From assembly GCA_005877655.1 (NCBI GenBank), contig VBOC01000033.1, forward strand, positions 6,178 to 15,058: 8,881 nt of DNA, in the 5' to 3' direction. Source of the stretch: Ignavibacteria bacterium (GTDB lineage: Bacteria; Bacteroidota; Ignavibacteria; UBA10030; SZUA-254). The first letter of the stretch is position 1. Every line of letters starts with the position of its first letter. A program made the position numbers and the translations under genes. Below the pieces are notes generated by a model, which worked only from the letters and a program-made list of their open reading frames with translations, made no database searches and had not been told where the DNA came from. Positions 7,096 to 8,881 of the stretch are shown here, in pieces.

Positions 7096-7665
7096 GTAAC
7101 GCCCAAGAACAAGCTGAACTGGATTCAAGTCATCAGCGTTACGCTAAATCTGCTCTTAACGATCGAAGCGGTACTTCTGATCCTCCAGAACAGAGACCTC
7201 AAGAACTCGCTGAGGCGATCACCGGTCGGGGCCCAGGTCGAACCTCTGAAAGCAGGAGAACGAGTCGAGGCTGTCAAGGTCCAAACGCTCGATGGTAACA
7301 CGACGGACCTCGCGTACACCGATCCGGGCAAGAAATACCTGCTATTTGTCCTGTCAACTACCTGTCCCCACTGCGAAAAAACGCTCGTGAATTGGAAAGC
7401 AATCGCCCATGACAACAGAGACCAAAACTGCGATATAATCGGAGTTTCGGTTCATAGCCTCGATGAGACGAAAAAATACGTCGCCAACAAAAGTGTAGGA
7501 TTCTACGTCGTCTCGGTTGCCGACACCAGTTTCAGTCGCAAGTACAAAATCAGCGGTGTCCCTGAGACAATCCTCCTCCAAGGTGATGGCTCTGTCGAGA
7601 AAGTGTGGATTGGAGAACTCTCTGAGGATCAGACAATTGAAATAGAGAAATTAATGGGTGCTTAA
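7096..7665 (+). CDS. Membrane-anchored thioredoxin-fold (redoxin/TlpA-like) protein with a non-canonical start
   Basis: The open frame runs from after a TAG at 7078-7080 to TAA at 7663. Counted from GTA 7096 it gives 189 residues: a short basic N-terminus, one membrane helix at about 9-30 (WIQVISVTLNLLL...), a linker, then a thioredoxin-like domain with C90-P-H-C93 in STTCPHCEKTL and a probable cis-proline P156 in SGVPETILL. The C-terminal domain would face the periplasm and act in thiol-disulfide exchange. A strong ribosome binding site (AGGGGAG, 7081-7087) lies 8 nt before GTA, yet the frame has no ATG, GTG or TTG until GTG 7387. That GTG lies behind the CXXC motif and is not a believable start. 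Either GTA is used, or GTG has mutated to GTA (by decay or sequence error). The next gene, 52 bp downstream, encodes a 10-cysteine exported peptide, a plausible substrate or partner. Fold assignment is firm and start is uncertain. Confidence 0.78.
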   Translation, partial: VTPKNKLNWIQVISVTLNLLLTIEAVLLILQNRDLKNSLRRSPVGAQVEPLKAGERVEAVKVQTLDGNTTDLAYTDPGKKYLLFVLSTTCPHCEKTLVNWKAIAHDNRDQNCDIIGVSVHSLDETKKYVANKSVGFYVVSVADTSFSRKYKISGVPETILLQGDGSVEKVWIGELSEDQTIEIEKLMGA

Positions 7666-7696
7666 GCCCATTCGCTAACTCACAGACCTATCACAT

Positions 7697-7710
7697 TCAT
7701 CGAGAGGAAG
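7697..7710 (+). repeat. 14-bp ribosome binding site repeat, copy 1
   Basis: TCATCGAGAGGAAG precedes the Cys-rich peptide gene and contains its Shine-Dalgarno sequence, 7 nt before ATG 7718. The same 14 bases occur at 8201-8214 before the next gene. Confidence 0.7.
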
Positions 7711-7717
7711 GTTGGAT

Positions 7718-7966
7718 ATGAAACGCTATAGAAAAGAAGCAGTGCTGTTTGTTGTGGTTTTTGCGGTAGCTATCATCGGGTTGATTCAGTTGTTCCATCA
7801 GGAGGCTTATGCGGTAGGCCTCTGTAACAATTGTACCTGCTACGATTACTGTAGTCCATACAACCATCCGTGCTTCAGTGATGCGTGTGTGTGTGAATAC
7901 GGCGGACCTACCGCGACGTGTGACTACTACTGTGCGGGACATTGTCCTCCGCCACCTCGGGACTGA
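7718..7966 (+). CDS. Small exported cysteine-rich peptide (10 Cys)
   Basis: This 82-residue protein starts at ATG 7718, with GAGAGGAAG (7702-7710) 7 nt upstream; an in-frame TTG at 7712 is too close to that site. The N-terminus is basic (MKRYRK), followed by a hydrophobic stretch at about 9-26 and an AxA-type signal peptidase site (EAYA, before Val33). The predicted mature part of about 50 residues has cysteines at 36, 39, 41, 45, 52, 57, 59, 68, 72 and 76, many next to Tyr, and ends in a PPPPRD tail. Ten cysteines allow five disulfides, which fits the neighbouring CPHC redoxin, though clustered CxxCxC and CxC could instead bind metal. Layout (short leader, Cys-rich tail, redoxin partner) recalls the small exported Cys-rich peptides of Bacteroidota such as NVEALA-type proteins, but I see no clear NVEALA motif. 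It is probably co-transcribed with the redoxin gene. Function is unknown. Confidence 0.75.
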   Translation: MKRYRKEAVLFVVVFAVAIIGLIQLFHQEAYAVGLCNNCTCYDYCSPYNHPCFSDACVCEYGGPTATCDYYCAGHCPPPPRD

Positions 7967-8004
7967 CCCGCCAGTAACAGCTCATAAAGGAAGTAGTAAA
8001 CGAT

Positions 8005-8041
8005 GAGCGGCTCTACCGAGCGGGGTTGGGCCGCTCTTTTT
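8005..8041 (+). terminator. Rho-independent terminator after the Cys-rich peptide gene
   Basis: GAGCGGC (8005-8011) pairs with GCCGCTC (8030-8036), directly followed by TTTTT (8037-8041). Some pairing is also possible inside the 18-base loop. A second GAGCGG at 8018-8023 could pair with the same right arm (CCGCTC 8031-8036), giving a shorter alternative hairpin. Either form ends at the T-run. It closes the redoxin/peptide unit. Confidence 0.8.
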
Positions 8042-8060
8042 ATCCCCGAAATCCGCCAGG

Positions 8061-8098
8061 CCTCAAAATCGTGAAATCTTGAGGTCTTCTTGAGACCT
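8061..8098 (+). other. Two overlapping hairpins between terminator and next promoter
   Basis: CCTCAA (8061-8066) can pair with TTGAGG (8079-8084), and AGGTCT (8082-8087) with AGACCT (8093-8098). They share bases, so they exclude each other. No T-run follows. TCTTGAG occurs twice here (8077-8083, 8088-8094). They lie just upstream of the dyad element and have no assigned role. Confidence 0.3.
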
Positions 8099-8145
8099 TA
8101 TTACGGTTTTCCGTAATTGATCTTCGGATCAAAGATAGGTAGATT
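8099..8145 (+). promoter_or_regulatory. Promoter with operator-like dyad, copy 2 of shared element
   Basis: A perfect 7-bp inverted repeat (ATTACGG 8100-8106, CCGTAAT 8111-8117, TTTT between) overlaps a -35-like TTGATC (8117-8122). TAGATT (8140-8145) follows after 17 bp. Bases 8104-8121 are identical to 6909-6926. Predicted transcription starts near 8152, about 68 nt before the ATG at 8220. Confidence 0.57.
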
Positions 8146-8200
8146 TCGGGGGTCTTTGAGTGCCCTCCACGCCGGACGATCTCTTTATTCTTGCCGTGCC

Positions 8201-8214
8201 TCATCGAGAGGAAG
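8201..8214 (+). repeat. 14-bp ribosome binding site repeat, copy 2
   Basis: TCATCGAGAGGAAG is identical to 7697-7710. Its GAGAGGAAG lies 5 nt before ATG 8220 and fixes that start. Confidence 0.7.
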
Positions 8215-8219
8215 CTGCC

Positions 8220-8881
8220 ATGCAATCATTGGAAGCGAAACTCATTGTGCGCCGATTAACGAGCTGCGTGTTCTTTGGCTTGAGAATTGCCGGAATTTTG
8301 TTCTCCGGATCTCTGTTCGCACAAACGCCCGACGTACGCTTTAGAATCTGGGTGACCGAGACAGACAGCGGATTCATTCAGAAGACCTCATCACCGACCT
8401 ACTTCGGCCTTCATCCGAATGCCACCTATTGCATCGATACGCTGCTTACCGGGTTTACCGATCATTGGTTCGAGAACGATTCCCAAAAGGTCAACGAGCT
8501 TCTGCAATATCCTCCCTGTTCGCCGTCAGTCGAAATACGGGCGTACAATACGAAGCCGGGGTGCTTTGAAATGTCATCGGTCGGCAGGCCGGTCAACATC
8601 CACCAGTTCCACGACACCACCGAAATCGATACCTTCAAAATCAAATGGTGCGTGAGCGACAGCTTCACATTTCATCCCCAAATTTTCCGCTGGCCATCCG
8701 TTCTTCGATACTATTGTGACAGCATGACGATGACCGACCCGACGGGTCTGGCGAACGTCAATATGCGCAAGGACTCATCCTGGACATACTATCCCGATCA
8801 GGATCCGATCGGAATACCAGGCGTGAATATTACAATGTGGGGGCCGAAAGTTCCACCAACTCCGCCCGCGCAGGTCGTGTT
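8220..8881 (+). CDS. Exported protein of unknown function (3' partial)
   Basis: The frame is open from ATG 8220 to the window end, 220 codons with no stop. The start is supported by GAGAGGAAG (8206-8214) 5 nt upstream and by a promoter element at 8099-8145. The N-terminus has a basic region (KLIVRR), a hydrophobic stretch at about 15-33 and a signal peptidase site after SLFA (Ala34, then Gln35). The exported part seen so far is polar and rich in Thr, Ser, Asp and aromatic residues, typical of beta-rich extracellular proteins, with five cysteines (71, 100, 115, 144, 166). I recognise no domain. A stretch near 205-218 (GPKVPPTPPAQ) looks like a Pro-rich linker, suggesting another domain downstream. 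In this lineage a C-terminal T9SS sorting domain would be common but lies, if present, outside the window. No frameshift is visible. The gene is real; its role is unknown. Confidence 0.72.
   Translation, partial: MQSLEAKLIVRRLTSCVFFGLRIAGILFSGSLFAQTPDVRFRIWVTETDSGFIQKTSSPTYFGLHPNATYCIDTLLTGFTDHWFENDSQKVNELLQYPPCSPSVEIRAYNTKPGCFEMSSVGRPVNIHQFHDTTEIDTFKIKWCVSDSFTFHPQIFRWPSVLRYYCDSMTMTDPTGLANVNMRKDSSWTYYPDQDPIGIPGVNITMWGPKVPPTPPAQVV

Noticed and set aside
7387..7665. A 92-codon frame with GTG start as an independent gene
   Set aside because: It begins in the middle of the thioredoxin fold, after the CPHC motif, and has no ribosome binding site. The same frame continues upstream to a strong ribosome binding site at 7081-7087.
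8003..8074. A 23-codon frame (MSGSTERGWAALF...) after an AAAGGAAG site
   Set aside because: The frame runs through the rho-independent terminator stem and T-run, and its product shows no signal, repeat or known motif. It is more likely chance.
8117..8344. A 75-codon frame overlapping the start of the last gene
   Set aside because: It begins within the promoter element, and the frame at 8220 has the ribosome binding site, a signal peptide and an open run to the window end.
8419..8668. Open frames of 68-78 codons on both strands near the 3' end
   Set aside because: They are shadows of the gene at 8220, with arginine/serine-rich low-complexity translations and no ribosome binding sites.
1..8881. 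CRISPR array, tRNA, rRNA, insertion sequence or transposase
   Set aside because: I saw no regularly spaced repeats, no rRNA-like or tRNA-like sequence, no transposase motif and no terminal inverted repeats. The only repeats found are the 18-bp and 14-bp pairs.

Overview
The window reads as an accessory stretch of a Bacteroidota/FCB-group chromosome (Ignavibacteria-like lineages fit best, but the exact phylum cannot be settled from this sequence). The main clues are a type IX secretion sorting domain with the [11 protein letters not shown] core and a histidine kinase with a periplasmic Reg_prop beta-propeller. All recognised genes are on the + strand.

Positions 1-2657 hold a secreted metalloprotease / beta-propeller / T9SS-sorted protein. 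It is 5'-truncated by the window edge and broken into pieces by three reading-frame changes. The third change coincides with an apparent in-gene deletion that removed the middle of the sorting domain. The neighbouring 1126-residue kinase gene is intact, so real decay is more likely than general poor sequence quality.

Positions 2701-6838 hold a two-component operon behind a near-consensus sigma70-type promoter (TTGACA, 17 bp, TATATT). It encodes a propeller/Y_Y_Y/PAS/HisKA_3 sensor kinase and, overlapping it by 8 bp, a NarL/LuxR-type response regulator with a GTG start. A C-rich, G-poor tract follows.

Positions 6904-8041 hold a compact unit: a promoter with an operator-like dyad, a leader hairpin, a membrane-anchored thioredoxin-fold protein (CPHC) and a small exported peptide whose predicted mature part of about 50 residues carries 10 cysteines, closed by a rho-independent terminator. 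The thioredoxin-like gene has no ATG, GTG or TTG in frame before its CXXC motif. Its best start is a GTA 8 nt after a strong ribosome binding site, so automated calls would drop its anchor and active site.

Positions 8099-8881 start a new unit: the same 18-bp element plus dyad and -10 box as at 6904-6950, a ribosome binding site context identical over 14 bp to that of the Cys-rich peptide, and an exported protein of unknown function that runs off the window. The shared element suggests that the redoxin/peptide unit and this gene form one regulon. The response regulator just upstream is a candidate controller, which is inference only.
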